Below are positions 1 to 10,856 of a stretch of 46,635 nucleotides of DNA, in pieces. A program made the translations under genes and the position numbers. Every line of letters starts with the position of its first letter. Position 1 is the first letter of the stretch. The stretch spans positions 1-46,635 of the forward strand of contig MU266552.1 of assembly GCA_021014945.1 (NCBI GenBank), read 5' to 3'. The notes beneath the pieces were generated by a model, which was given only the letters and a program-made list of their open reading frames with translations, was not told the origin of the DNA and did no database searches. Source of the stretch: Leucogyrophana mollusca (lineage: Eukaryota > Basidiomycota > Agaricomycetes > Boletales).

Positions 1-2
1 CC

Positions 3-860
3 CTCCTCCGCGACCTCCCGCCCCCCTCCTCCCCCTCCCGCTCACCCAACTCCTCCCGGCTCCCCTCTCCCAACCCCGACTCCCCCAGCCCGAACATCTA
101 CATCACCTCCCCGACCTCGCCGTCCCCCGCGCCGTACCACCACGCGCACCACCAGCCGACGCTGTCGATCCCCGCGATGGGGATGCCGGTGCCGCAGCTG
201 CCGACGCTGTCGATACCTGATGGCGTGGGGGGTGTGGGGATTGGGGGAGGGGGACAAGGGGTGGGAGGAGGAGGAGGGTACATGCACACACCAAGCTCGA
301 GCCCCACCGCCGCCGACTTCCCCGTGTTCGGGTTCGGAGCGGGTGGGGGCGGGGGGCACGCGCACACGCGGAGCCTCTCGTCGCACTCGTCCTCGCACTC
401 ACTGCAGATGTCGCAGTCCCAGGCGCAGGGGCTCTCGCTCGACGGCGGCGGTGGCGGGGGCGGGGGGGAAGACGTGTTCGAGGCGCAGGGGCGCGGGCGG
501 GAGAAAAGGCAGCGCGTCGTTGGGGGGGAGGGCGCGGAGGTGGAGATGGAGGATGGGGAGGGCGGTGATGGGGTTGGGGGGAAGAAGATGCACCAATCGC
601 AACACCCACAATCACAACACCAACAACAATCCCAACACCCACAATCCCAACAGCACCCATCCCAACAACAACAGGGGGGAATGAGGGCGCGCAGCGACTC
701 GGCGCCGATGTGGAATAACGCGAACGCGAATGGGGGCGGGGGCGGGCCGGGGGGTGGAGGGGAGGGCGTGGGTGTGGGTGTGGGGGGGCTGAGCGCGAAT
801 TGGATCATGGGTGCAAGGCCGAGGAGTGGGAGTGGGTATGGGCCGGGGGCGGGGCGGTAG
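3..860 (+). CDS. C-terminal part of a Gly/Ser/Pro/Gln-rich regulatory-looking protein (5' partial)
   Basis: An open frame enters from the left edge and runs without a stop to TAG at 858-860, giving about 285 residues. Composition is extreme. It starts with a Pro/Ser-rich stretch, followed by several Gly runs, a His/Ser segment, an acidic patch and a Gln/His/Ser tract near residues 197-225. The tail contains RARSDSAPMWN and a GREKRQRVV patch that could act as a nuclear localisation signal. No folded domain is visible. Such tails are common in fungal transcription factors and RNA-binding proteins, but the DNA-binding part would lie outside the window, so the family cannot be named. Other frames are open here only because of the G/C-rich skew. 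The frame was chosen because it runs from the edge to a stop followed by AT-richer, pyrimidine-biased sequence typical of a 3' UTR. Confidence 0.6.
   Translation, partial: LLRDLPPPSSPSRSPNSSRLPSPNPDSPSPNIYITSPTSPSPAPYHHAHHQPTLSIPAMGMPVPQLPTLSIPDGVGGVGIGGGGQGVGGGGGYMHTPSSSPTAADFPVFGFGAGGGGGHAHTRSLSSHSSSHSLQMSQSQAQGLSLDGGGGGGGGEDVFEAQGRGREKRQRVVGGEGAEVEMEDGEGGDGVGGKKMHQSQHPQSQHQQQSQHPQSQQHPSQQQQGGMRARSDSAPMWNNANANGGGGGPGGGGEGVGVGVGGLSANWIMGARPRSGSGYGPGAGR
592..675 (+). repeat. CAA/CAC-rich low-complexity tract coding Gln/His/Ser
   Basis: Imperfect repeats of CAACACCCACAATC and CAACAA units inside the partial CDS. They encode a mix of Gln, His, Ser and Pro. This looks like a slippage-prone homopeptide-type tract and is probably length-variable between strains (inference). 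Confidence 0.75.
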
Positions 861-1410
861 GTGGTGTGGGTGGTTTGGTTTAGTTTTTGCTTTATCGATT
901 TTCTTTGATTTTGCGCCTTTCGTTTTTCGTTTTGTCGTCTTTGCGATGCTTTTTCGTTTCCGTTTTCTTTCTGCCTGTCTTATCTTGTCCTGTCTCCCGT
1001 GTCCTGTCATTTCATATACATTCTTGCTAGTCGGCAGCTAGGTTCTGCTACAGCTACAGCTACATTTACTTGCTTATATCTGATCACTTCGCCCTTGCTT
1101 TTCTCTTCTCATTCTCGTTCACTCACCACACGCGTTACATGAGTCGACGCTCCACAAACTCTTGCCCCTTCTCTCCTTCTCCCTTCTCTCCTTCCCCTTT
1201 TCCCTCTCTCTTACGTCCCCGATCTCTGCTGCCCGATTACGCATATACCCCCCGCCCATCCCGCCCGCCGTAGCACACGGGACACGGGACTAACACTCAT
1301 TTGTACACGTACCCCGCCCCGCCATATATACCTCCTAGATGAGCATCCTGAATGGGACCTGTGCCGGCTTGTGTGTACTTTCCGCAAAATGCGGTGCGCT
1401 GCGTGTGGTA
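861..1410. other. Pyrimidine-biased 3' flank, no gene seen
   Basis: After the stop at 860 the sequence turns T-rich (about 880-1030), with a dense CT tract at about 1160-1225. No frame here shows conserved motifs or splice structure. It is probably 3' UTR and intergenic spacer. Confidence 0.5.
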
Positions 1411-1506
1411 CACGGGTGCTTGCGTTGCGAATGACACGGGCGTTTGCGTTGGGAATGGCACGGGTGTTTGCGCTGCGAATGGCATGGGTGCTTGCGCTGG
1501 GGGGCG
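1411..1506. repeat. 24-bp minisatellite, about four copies
   Basis: Four adjacent 24-bp units start at 1411, 1435, 1459 and 1483, each of the form CAYGGGYGYTTGCG followed by YTGSGAATGG or a close variant. On the minus strand the unit reads as a degenerate 8-residue repeat in an open frame, but nothing else supports coding. Confidence 0.8.
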
Positions 1507-2607
1507 CGTGTCCGAGGGGTGACGGGGGATTTCTCTGACTCACCCGGAGGCCTGAGGCTTTGGCATGGTGGGAGTGACTGGTAGACTTGGGCGGGGACTG
1601 TCAGTGTTTGTCATTCACCGCTGCATTGCGTGGGCGAAATCTCGCTCTTCTCTTCGACGTACACCAGTGCTAGTGAGACGAGTCGCTTTCAACCGAATAC
1701 GCTCGGAGGATGGCGCTGTAATACCCCTGTCTGAAGCGAAGAGCACTGTCCGTGTGCTGGTATCGAGAACGATTCAGGACGAACGTGCCTGTAAATTTAA
1801 TAATTGTGATGATGTGTTCACTTCCGGATCAGTATGGAACTTGAAAGCGTATATATTGAACCTAGGGTTTAGATACGTCGACAAATGGTGGGTGGGGTGT
1901 GCTTAGCTTATGTCGTGCGCAAGACGCAATGTATGGACGTATGACTTGGACGTGTGGTCCCATCAGGCTGTCCGTGAGGTTTTGAATCCGAGCCCTCGCG
2001 GTTCCCCGAGTGGATCAGCATCCCGATGGGCGGATGAATGGACAGACGAGGTATGCAGGGTGACGGGAGGACGAGCTAAATTGATTGGATCGAATCGCAT
2101 CGGGTAGCACAATCAAGAATTCCCGCCAACCAAGTGGGCGTACAGGTCGTGCGATAGAACTACGAGCTGAACCTCGAGACTCGAAGCTCAGGGGGCTTGG
2201 CAACACAGGATCAAGGCGCGTCAGCTCCTCAGCAGGCTGTCGCAGATTCCTGCAGCACCATTAATTCTTTCGAACCTCCCCGCAGCCGAAGCGGCGCTGC
2301 AACAACTTCGCATATCTTCAGAAAGTGGTGTAGCGCAGGATATATATGCTGGACTTACGAATTCGCTCCCTATGGTCAGGTGGTTCTGGGCCTGTAGAAT
2401 AGGAATAGGTGAAAGCGATGGTTCAAGTACTCACGACATGAACGGACAGGCAGTCAATCTGCAAAAATAAAGGGTCTTATCTTATTTTATTCCTAATACT
2501 GCAGGCCCGTGTAACCTCTTGATATAAGAGGATTCCGGGTGGCTGCTCTTCTTCGAAGGGTATTCAGGATACATTCCAGATGTCAATTGCCGTCAGACAT
2601 GAGGGGC
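1507..2607. other. Intergenic stretch holding one copy of a dispersed repeat
   Basis: No convincing gene. Several short open frames exist, but none has motifs or splice partners. The left copy of the direct repeat lies at about 1985-2190. The rest is ordinary mixed sequence, with an AT-rich patch near 2465-2500 just downstream of the kinase stop. Confidence 0.45.
1985..2190 (+). repeat. Dispersed repeat, left copy, flanking the kinase gene
   Basis: This segment aligns with about 4365-4605 in the same orientation. Shared blocks include GAGCCCTCGC, GTGGAT.AGCAT, CCGATG, GGACAGACG, CAGGGTGACGGGAGGACGAG, ATCGAATCGCA, GTGCGATAGAA and TACGAGCTG. The right copy has a few short insertions. Together the two copies bracket the kinase gene at 2608-4164. 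Confidence 0.75.
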
Positions 2608-4164
2608 TCATTGTACATGCTCTCCGCCTAATTCACGGGAATCAGGAGACGTATCGGCCTTATGGCCACCACCCAGGCCCACGGAACTAAATCCGTGAAC
2701 AAAGTCGTCCCAGAAGCGCTCCTGGGCCTGCTCGTCCTCGCTTTCCACAGGTGGAGGAGGCCGCACCAGACCAGAATCCACTGTAGGCGCAGGGTCGGTC
2801 CATAGAGTATCCCAGTCAATCCGCGACGTCGGCTGGGCTTCTTCAGCGTTGCCGGCAAAAAACTTGTGCGCCCGCAATTCGCTTGGGGAGGATCTGGGGT
2901 CGGAGCCTAGACGATGCGATGGCTCCAGAACCTGCAGTTTCTATGAGACATCCATACGTCGGTGTACTGTTTGCGACAACTCACTAGGAGGCGCTGGACG
3001 AGGTCCTTGGCATCGGGATAAAAATCGTTAGGAAATGTGTAGTCCAGGGCTTCTATTCTCCGAAAGGAGAGGTAGTCATTGGCAGCCATAAAAGGGGGGA
3101 CGCCAGTGATAATAAAATATAGGATGCATCCGACGGCCCACAGGTCAGAACTAGGGTGAGTCCCGATTGAGGAGGCAGACAAAACAGCAGGAATAGATCA
3201 TGTACCTCTTGCTAGTGGATTTCCAGTCGCGATTGAGCAACTCCGGGCAAACGTAGGCTGCGCTACCGACAAAGGTGCTTGTTCGAGGGGCTGCCGGAAT
3301 CCGTGAACTTACACTGGGGCGGGCGAAGCATAAGACTCACACAAATCCAGGTTCCTCGCTATATACGCAGTGCCGAAGTCAGTCACCCTTGCACGCATCG
3401 TGCTGTCGAGCAAGATATTTTCGGGTTTCAAGTCGCGGTGAAGGACTCCTTTACTGTGCATCCACTGGACGGCATCAACGATCTGCGCAGTGAAATACCG
3501 TGCGCCGCAAAGAGAAAGAGATCCATATTTCTTCACCAGCTGTCTTAGGTCCCCGTTTGGCGCTAGCTCCAGTACTAAGTCTAACGTCCATTTGTAATCA
3601 GCTAAATACTCGGGTATAAGGCCGACGCACAGAGAGAGGTGCTATCTTGAAAGGCCGAGTAAAATCGGATGAAACCTGGGTGACCTCCACTTCCGAGCAG
3701 AAGTAAAGCATCCCTCTCGATGGTCGCAGATTTGACCTTCTTCTGCGCCACGAGCATGCTTTTGCTGAGGATTTTGACTGCGTATACCTGAGACGTCGCC
3801 AGCGACTCGGCTTCCACCACCTATCATAAGTGGCGATTATATGAGATTGCAGACGCGACGAGACGGAAACCTCTGGTAGCACCTCAGACCACGAGCCCTT
3901 GCCTATCTCCTTGCCGAAGCGGAAGTCTTCTGGAGATGACATTACATTAAGGTCTCGGACTGGGGCAGACGCGGGTACGCTCCTCGGCGACCCTCGCGAT
4001 TCTTCGCCCAACTTTGACAGGAGCCATGGAGGTTGTCTTCCGCTGCCCGCTGAAGTCGATACACGATCGGGAGAGCAAGAACGAGTTTGGTGAGGGTTTC
4101 GGCCAGACGAAGGATCCTCTAACACGCCACATCGAGCGGAGGGTGGCACAGAAGATGAGGGCAT
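2608..4164 (-). CDS. PDK1/Pkh-type AGC protein kinase
   Basis: Predicted Ser/Thr kinase of the phosphoinositide-dependent kinase-1 group, which activates other AGC kinases by activation-loop phosphorylation. Exons on the minus strand are 4164-3883, 3820-3631, 3580-3341, 3290-3206, 3150-2985 and 2931-2608. All junctions are GT..AG and close in phase, giving 428 residues. Visible motifs: glycine loop GKGSWSEV (88-95), catalytic Lys in YAVKIL (K110), HRDLKPEN (205-212), DFG (225-227), and an activation segment TSTFVGSAAYVCPELL whose Thr243 sits where PDK1 has its activation-loop Ser. SDLWAVGC and RLLVLEPSHRLG follow. The N-terminal ~75 residues are Ser/Pro-rich. There is no C-terminal PH domain, as in yeast Pkh proteins; the tail of about 100 residues is short and acidic. 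It stands alone between two direct repeats. I am sure of the family, less of the start codon. Confidence 0.9.
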
Positions 4165-4364
4165 AGCCTATGAATAAGTCGAAGATCTATCCACACTGGG
4201 CCGTGGCTTGATTCAAACTGATCTGGCAGTTCCGGAAGCTGGCGTTGATCATGATCATGATGAAGTTGGCAAATCAAGATATCCAACTCAGATTTCCCGA
4301 CCAAACTCCCACGCAACGTACTCAGACTCTGGGCCTGTTTGCAACAGAGCATGTTTGTGGTTCT

Positions 4365-4605
4365 GAGTTTGAGCCCTCGCAGTCCCCCAAGTGGATAAGC
4401 ATGCCCGATGAGTGGATGGACGGACAGACGGGATACAGCGGGATACGCAGGGTGACGGGAGGACGAGCTGGGTTGGTTGCTTGGTTGTATCGTGGTATCG
4501 AATCGAATCGCACAACTAAGGATCCCTGTCAATTAGCTGGTCATCTAAAGCTCGACAGGTGGTGCGATAGAAGCGTCCGCATAAGTACGAGCTGCAACTC
4601 GAAGC
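4365..4605 (+). repeat. Dispersed repeat, right copy, flanking the kinase gene
   Basis: Right partner of the repeat at about 1985-2190, same orientation. It lies 200 bp upstream of the kinase start, so it overlaps the region where the kinase promoter would be. It carries internal insertions relative to the left copy, such as an extra GGTTGGTTGCTTGGTTG block. Confidence 0.75.
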
Positions 4606-5597
4606 TTGGAGGATGGAAGATGGAGCTCGACTCGCCAACATTGTTGTCATTATTCGTTCTGAGCGGAGTCTGAAGACTCTGAACAAACCCTTCCTTCCCG
4701 ACTCCCAACTCGGGACAACTTGGACATCGAATTACAGCAATGCATCACCGGCAGTCCAAACAGCTTGAAACTTTGAGACCGCGGACACGGATAGAAATTG
4801 AACACGCTGGTCGGCTTGGCTCATTCCGAACGTTGCTCCTGACGGCAGTAACCCGGTACTCAAGGCCTTGACCGGTGCTGGTCAGCTGGACGGCCCCTGT
4901 ATATCGCGACCTAGCTTGTACTCCCCATTCTTCTTTGTCCGTGGAGCAACTATCGATCCCGGATTCGCCTCCTGCTAGCATCGAGTGTTCTACGGGTGAG
5001 TAAGGAAGTGGTGCTAAGTTAGCTTCTTTCCTCTCGCCACATCGCACGCGGGCCTTGTCGCGTGAAGCCGACCGAGATGTCGTTCTTATTTGCACCCACC
5101 CACTTCGCCCTCAAGTGCGCAAGCGATGTCCGTGTCATCCCGTCTGCCCGGTAGTTATGTCGACATTCGCGCGAAGCCGTGCACCTGACACTTCAAGCAT
5201 CGTCCTCGACCTGCTCGGCGCCTCGATTTCAATAGGCACAGGATAATTCCTTTGGATTCTCTACCAGGCACGTTTATGCTGGACGCTGAGCACCACAAAT
5301 AGCCCATCTCGCCCGGGTCCCCCAGAGGACGCGCTGATGTGCCGACCGCGTTTTCATTGATACCAGATAAGTCTATACGTGGTTCAGTCCCAATTGAACT
5401 TCTTTTTCTCCGAAAGCCTCGCAAACTTGTATCACCCACGTTTAACCTGCGTAATACCTTAACGGTTCGTCTCTCTTGTCTTGTCTTGTGCTCGGTTTAG
5501 CATGCGAATCAGACGACTACTTGGTTGCTAGGTCCGTCAACGTAGGTGCAACTTTTCGCAGTTCTTTGCAATTTGCCCTTACGAAGACAGTACTGCG
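4606..5597. other. Intergenic, no supported gene
   Basis: No frame shows family motifs, and splice-linked open segments could not be joined. A CTTGTCTTGTCTTGTG run near 5472-5490 and an AT-poor approach to 5598 may be the promoter and 5' leader of the next gene. Confidence 0.4.
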
Positions 5598-6196
5598 ATG
5601 GCGCCAAAAAAGCGGGCCTCGTGTGTGATCCGTTCCACTTTGCGCGTCCAAGTGCATCCTCTGGGTCCGCACAAGCATCCTACTTCATTGCACATGAAGG
5701 TAGGCAGGGTAATATGTCCACCACACACTTTTGCATTCCTTTCCTGGTCTGTGTCACCCGATGGTAGTCACGCACCATACATTAATCTCGACGGTGCCAC
5801 GTATCTCTGGGGCCTCCGGGACGACAACATCCTCGGACAGCTAATTATAACCGAGCGGTCGGAGAAGGGGCCGGGCCTTGTGAGTGCCAGTCCATTACTA
5901 CATATAGATTTCGAACTGATCTGTGGCGACTCGCCGTAAGCGTGGTCCGCATTTCTCAGTCTCAAGGGTGGTACATATGCACGCAGGAACGACGAGTGGT
6001 TCAGAGAACGTGAACATATATTTCACCAACCTCCATTTGTTTGGTTCACGTCAATCGGTTCTATACAGCGGCAGGAATACGAATGGTACGGGCCGCAAAC
6101 ACGTATGTCTCTTCCGCGCGTGAAGGGATTCTCTCGCCCTTTGAGGCAGTCCAGTTTCTGGTTATCCTTCGCAGAGCCCAGATGGATCCCGCCTAG
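5598..6196 (+). CDS. Small hypothetical protein, three exons
   Basis: I do not recognise this family. A phase-consistent model has exons 5598-5879, 5967-6102 and 6150-6196, giving 154 residues. Donors GTGAGT and GTATGT match consensus. The second exon reads like a genuine folded segment, with GGTYARRNDEWFRERE, FVWFTSIGS and EYEWYGPQT. The first exon includes YINLDGATYLWGL and a basic start MAPKKRAS. The last exon ends in LQFLVILRRAQMDPA. No signal peptide or membrane segment is evident. The 5' half could contain a further unrecognised intron or a later start. It stands alone between the kinase and the DUF6533 pair. Confidence 0.4.
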
Positions 6197-7919
6197 CACT
6201 GAGACACGAACCTCGCGGAGCGCCACAAAAGACGTCGAGAGGAAACAAAATTTCATTAACAAAGATCAGAAACGGCCCACTCAGGGAAGGACGCCGTGGG
6301 TTTGTACCAAGAAAGCCGAGCCACGACGCCGACCCAAGTCCCAGGGCCCTCCCGTCGAACCGAGGGAGAATGGCGACTTCATGACGTGCCAAGATACAAA
6401 CGCGGAGATGACGCATGCTCCAGAAAGCTGTGGGAGTACGCAGGATCACCTATATACCACAGCCACCGAGGAGGTCATCTGTTCGCCGGTACGAGCCTCT
6501 GAGGACATGGCGTGCAGACTGTAACAGAAAGCGTCCGTACGGGAAACCGGCAACCAAGCGTCCACCATCACGGACGTACCGGTAACAAAGTTTATTTCGT
6601 CCAGAGATAATTTAGACGTGAGAACCCGAGGCACACCGATCGTGTGCTTACCGTCTCGGTACAAGCAACTGCGCCGCCCGATGATCAGAAGACCTGGGGG
6701 GCAGAGGTAGGGGTTCCCAGCAAGAGCCACCCAGTTGATACTGACCACAAACCTGGAACCAAGTATAGCTGGACTCCAATTGCAACTGGAGCGATGATCA
6801 TTCGAGACGAATGTCGCTGGGTGCGAAGTGCACCTCCGCGCGCGCGTCGATCGCAGCCAGCGATGTTGGCTGTGTCTGTCCAAAGGGTACCAGGTCAAAG
6901 TGGTGACTAGTATGGAGGGAACCCTTTCAGGGATGATTGCGAATGCTAATAGGCCCATCAGAAGACCGCGAGGATCCTAAGGGATCATGTCCAGATTTGA
7001 AGATCATCACGCAATCACTTGGCTCATGCGAAGACGGGATGCCACGTACATGTGCTCGACTTGCAACTTTCGCAGCGAGGTGCAGGTGTTATCAGCGAGT
7101 ATCGAGAGTATAACCCTACTTACGCTTGATTTTAGAGTGACGTGTGATCCCGGTGCAGGTGGACCAGGGTGGAAACGCGCCGGTCACCTAATCGTATCCA
7201 AATTAATTGATCGATCACTCACGGCGGGGCCTGGAGACAGCTACTCATGTTTGGAGGGTTCGTATAGAATGAACGTTCGATCCACCGTGGTGGAACAGAT
7301 CATAGGTGTGCGGGAAATAATAAGTGGCAGCCCAGCAAGGTCTCCATCGTGAGAAATAAAGTTTGGGATGTCAAAGCTTTGAACTTGAAGCTACCAGCCT
7401 TCAAGTTCGCAGACAAGTAAGGCTCTTTGTGACCTCGATGATAGCTTTGCTAAGACTTGACATTGGCACCGGTACAGGTATAAACCCACTGCCTCGAAGA
7501 CTACGCAAACAATGATACACTGGTGAGTCATAAGGTTAGTCATGGCGTTGTCGCAGCATTTCGAATAGGGACAATTGATTTCCTCTCAGAAGATCCTTGA
7601 CGCATGCGTCGCGATGACTTACGACATTTTTCAGGTTCGGTTTCACCACATGAGTGACGAACTTATCTACTTGACCAATGATCCAATGGGACAAACTTAG
7701 ACGCGTTTCGGGGTCGGTGAAAGACCATACCTTCTTCTATATTACTCTGCTGTTGGTCGAAGCTACTAGCGCGTGAGTCTCTATTCTGGCAGCAGGAACG
7801 ACGCAGTCCGTTCCTTCTGCCTTTTCAATTTGCTCACTACTCTCGTTTCAGTCATTTCGGGCCGTATCCAGCCCTCAGCCTGTTCATAGCTCATGGATTG
7901 GCATCCAGAGAATCACACC
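6197..7919. other. Region with open frames but no supported gene
   Basis: Long but featureless frames exist on both strands, for example about 6446-6958 (-) and 6987-7352 (+). I could not link them by splice sites or match them to any family. The last 100 bp before 7920 resemble the 5' flank of the second DUF6533 gene only weakly. Confidence 0.35.
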
Positions 7920-9652
7920 ATGTCGGTCCCAATCTCTTTCGCAGCGGATTTGTGGATTCGTCGGTAAGTAGCGTACACTTGGTATTCACAAGTTCTCTGT
8001 TGAAGCGCCTAATTACGACCAGGGCGTTTGGTGTAGCAGGCTATGCATTTCTAGTGTGGGATTACATCCTCACATTTGCGGATGAAGTAACGGCTGCCAG
8101 CACTCAAACATGTCGCGGACTAACGAAGTTCAACGATATCCACAGGTTCAATACATTTGGATGGCTCCGTGGACACTCTCCAAGGCGTTATTCCTTGTCA
8201 ACCGGTATGGCAACCTCGCTACCCAGACGTTCTTCCGCATCGAGGAAACCGGTTTATTGAGCCACGGGTCGCAGAAGGTCAGACAAACCTCGACGCCTCT
8301 TTCGGCGATTTGGTGGGCTCATGCAATGCCACCACGCAGTGGTGTCATGGATTCAACGTGTATGCCACTATATACCTGTTTGTTGCAACAGAGTCCATTC
8401 ATAGTGAGCACGCCGCGACCCGCAACCCGAACCCCTCATTCGCTAACCTCTGTACCCACGCGGTGCGATAGTATTGGTGCTCTTGCGTGCATGGGCAATT
8501 TGGGGCTGCACTCCCCGGGTGGCAGCTTGGCTTATCTCAATATATGCCATATACTCCTTGCTTGTGCTTGCAATGACTGTGTACGGCACCAGTAGATCAA
8601 CATGTGAGTCCTGCTTGCGCATCTCGCTCATCTGTGGTCGTTCTCAAGCCCACTTTCGCAACGACTAGTCCAGACGTTCCAGTACTTGGAAGATATTGGA
8701 GTTTGCGTAGCTTATATGCCACGTACGTTTAGCAACGCCATGGCCATTGAGTGTTCCTGATTTATTTTTTTGCCGTACAGCTTATCTTGTGAGCCATCTC
8801 GGAGTATTTATTGTCTGCATTTCGTCTTAATATTACCGTCCAGTGGATTCTCTTCTTCCCAAAGTATTCCACGTGTAATTCCTCAGGTGATTTGTGGTGT
8901 ATTGAGCAATAATCCCTTATACAGCTTTGCGCTTGATACGAGTGCGTTCGCGATCATTATGCGAAGTCTGCAAAAACACTCTCGTGCCTGTCGTCGCCTT
9001 TATCCGTCTCAACTTCTCCACCGGCTGTTCAAAGACGGTATGCTTGCTTTAAGCGGTCTGTACGAGGTACTTACCCCCAACCATTATCTGCAGCAATCAC
9101 ATTCTTTCTTGTAAGTGGCTCAAGTTCTGAAGGCGGTGACCTCGAACTGAAGGAGGGTCGAGGTTAACACTTTCAATAATGTGTTCGTTATCCTCGTAAT
9201 GTGGTAAGGCCGTTGTCCTCATCTTTAAATCCTGCTCACGCTGGCTGATGTGACTAGGACCCTATATGCTACGGTGAGTTCCCCATGTCATAGTAGCTTC
9301 AAACCTGTAATGAGACTCGCGAGCAGAGCCCTAAGAACATGATCGCCCTGAGGTGGGTCAACCAGGCTCGTCTGGTATCTCCCGCTAACACAATCTGGCC
9401 AGCTTCTCCACACCACTCCTATCTGTAGCCGGTCAGCGTCTCGTACTGAATCTGCGAGGGTTGCGAACACAAACATACTCCAGGGGCCAGCTAAGCCGTG
9501 AAGTCGACCGGCAGATCATGGCCATTCAGGAGGGCGACGCCAATCATTGGCTTGCACCTACAGTGCCGTGGCGAGATGATGATGGCGACGATGCAGCAGA
9601 GGAGAGGGGAGCCGAACCGATGGAGAATGGTATACCACTCGCGGTTCGGTGA
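7920..9652 (+). CDS. DUF6533-family integral membrane protein, copy A
   Basis: Basidiomycete membrane protein of unknown function. Fourteen exons: 7920-7963, 8023-8086, 8146-8277, 8340-8403, 8472-8603, 8669-8722, 8781-8788, 8844-8863, 8925-9037, 9094-9110, 9163-9203, 9258-9273, 9327-9352 and 9403-9652. The CDS is 981 nt, 326 residues, and all phases close. Family signatures are GVAGYAFLVWDYILTFADEV near the N-terminus, WMAPWTLSKALFLVNRYG, and a C-terminal cytoplasmic block with AGQRLVLNLRGLRTQTYSRG followed by SREVDRQI. Several hydrophobic helices lie between, consistent with a multi-pass protein. The start is the ATG matching copy B; an ATG at 7893 is also in frame. Exon 7 is only 8 nt. Nothing shows a ligand or role; this group is often expanded in agarics (family knowledge). 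Confidence 0.88.
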
Positions 9653-10856
9653 CGCTGTCGGAGGTGTGAGTTTGAATGCTCTCGCTATTTCCGCATGATG
9701 GTTGAAGCCGAGTTTTTTGGTCTAGGGGATGGCAGCTACGAGCGCACCCGACACGGGCCCATGTACGGGTGAGATAATTGCCGACACCTACATAGTTTTT
9801 CTCCGGGTTGTGTGGATACACAAGTATGGTGTATATTGGCGCTCCTTGTCAACTGATACACATTACGGTGCTCCCAGCTAGATGCCTGCGGTAATCAACC
9901 CGGGGCTCCTCCCGAACAGCCTCGCAGTCTTACGTCGTCGGTATACTCGACTCACCTACGCCATGACCGGTCTTCTTCTCGATGTACATACAAAAGCGAC
10001 ACAACTGCACGGACCCATCTCGTCGCTTCATCCTCGCCGCTCTCATATCAAGATGTTGAAGAGTCTTAATCGCCTTCGGCGTGGTGGACGGTAAGTAAAC
10101 ACATAGCCGCTTCAATTATTGTCATTTAATTGTGCGGGGTGAAGGGGCTGATGGTGCAGCGTGATCCTGAGTGCAGTTACCTGATCGCCACGGCATCCTT
10201 CCCTCGAAGCCAGGAGCCTAGAGATACCGGGTCTTCAATGATCTTCAATAGACTAGGCACACCTGAATCTTTTTGACATCGGTCCATAGGAGGCTATGGC
10301 CTTGGTCGAATCGACACATAGAGTTTCGAGGGTGCTTACCAGCTTTGATGGCTGACTTCCGCGCCCTGGGGCCTGAGGTAGGGTAAGCTCCGGCAAGCAC
10401 CCTGATGCCATTGAGACCGATGACAGTACATTTCTAACTGAGGCACTCCCACCGTAGGGGACGATGCGGAACAGGCCCGATGATCCTGACCGAAGGATCG
10501 ACACTTGGTTTAATCCAAGAAAATCAACAAGGAAATGTGAACCGCACGAGCGAATAAGCAACACGAAGGAGAGGACTGTTGGTCGTTTGCTTCCTGGTTC
10601 AGCCGCTGAACCAACTTCAGCGAGCTACTATGTTCAAGAGATGATGCCGTGTCGCTATCAATATTGTTGCATAGTTGCAGACTTAGTCGAGGATTGACGG
10701 GTCCCTGGGTGCGCAATGCCTAAGCGCGGACATCTCGGCTAGCCCTCTGCTGGCCCCCCGCTGGGCGCCCGAGTGGCCGACGTCGCTGCGGATGTGGCAT
10801 CCTGTCAGGAGTACCATGGCAATGACGGGTAACTGTACTTATTGCCATCGAAGAGA
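9653..10856. other. Spacer after copy A, no supported gene
   Basis: The first 220 bp are homologous to the 3' flank of copy B. The remainder holds only short unlinked frames, for example 9882-10094 (+) with basic, low-information content. Confidence 0.4.

Noticed and set aside
42..1010. Several long open frames on both strands overlapping the Gly-rich CDS
   Set aside because: They follow from the extreme G/C skew and low complexity. Only the frame entering from the left edge and ending at 860 is continuous with upstream coding sequence.
1411..1506. CRISPR-like array
   Set aside because: The units are contiguous with no unique spacers and the organism is eukaryotic; it is a minisatellite.
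6446..6958. 170-codon minus-strand open frame
   Set aside because: No motif, no splice partners and unbiased composition; frames of this length can arise by chance in about 50% GC DNA.
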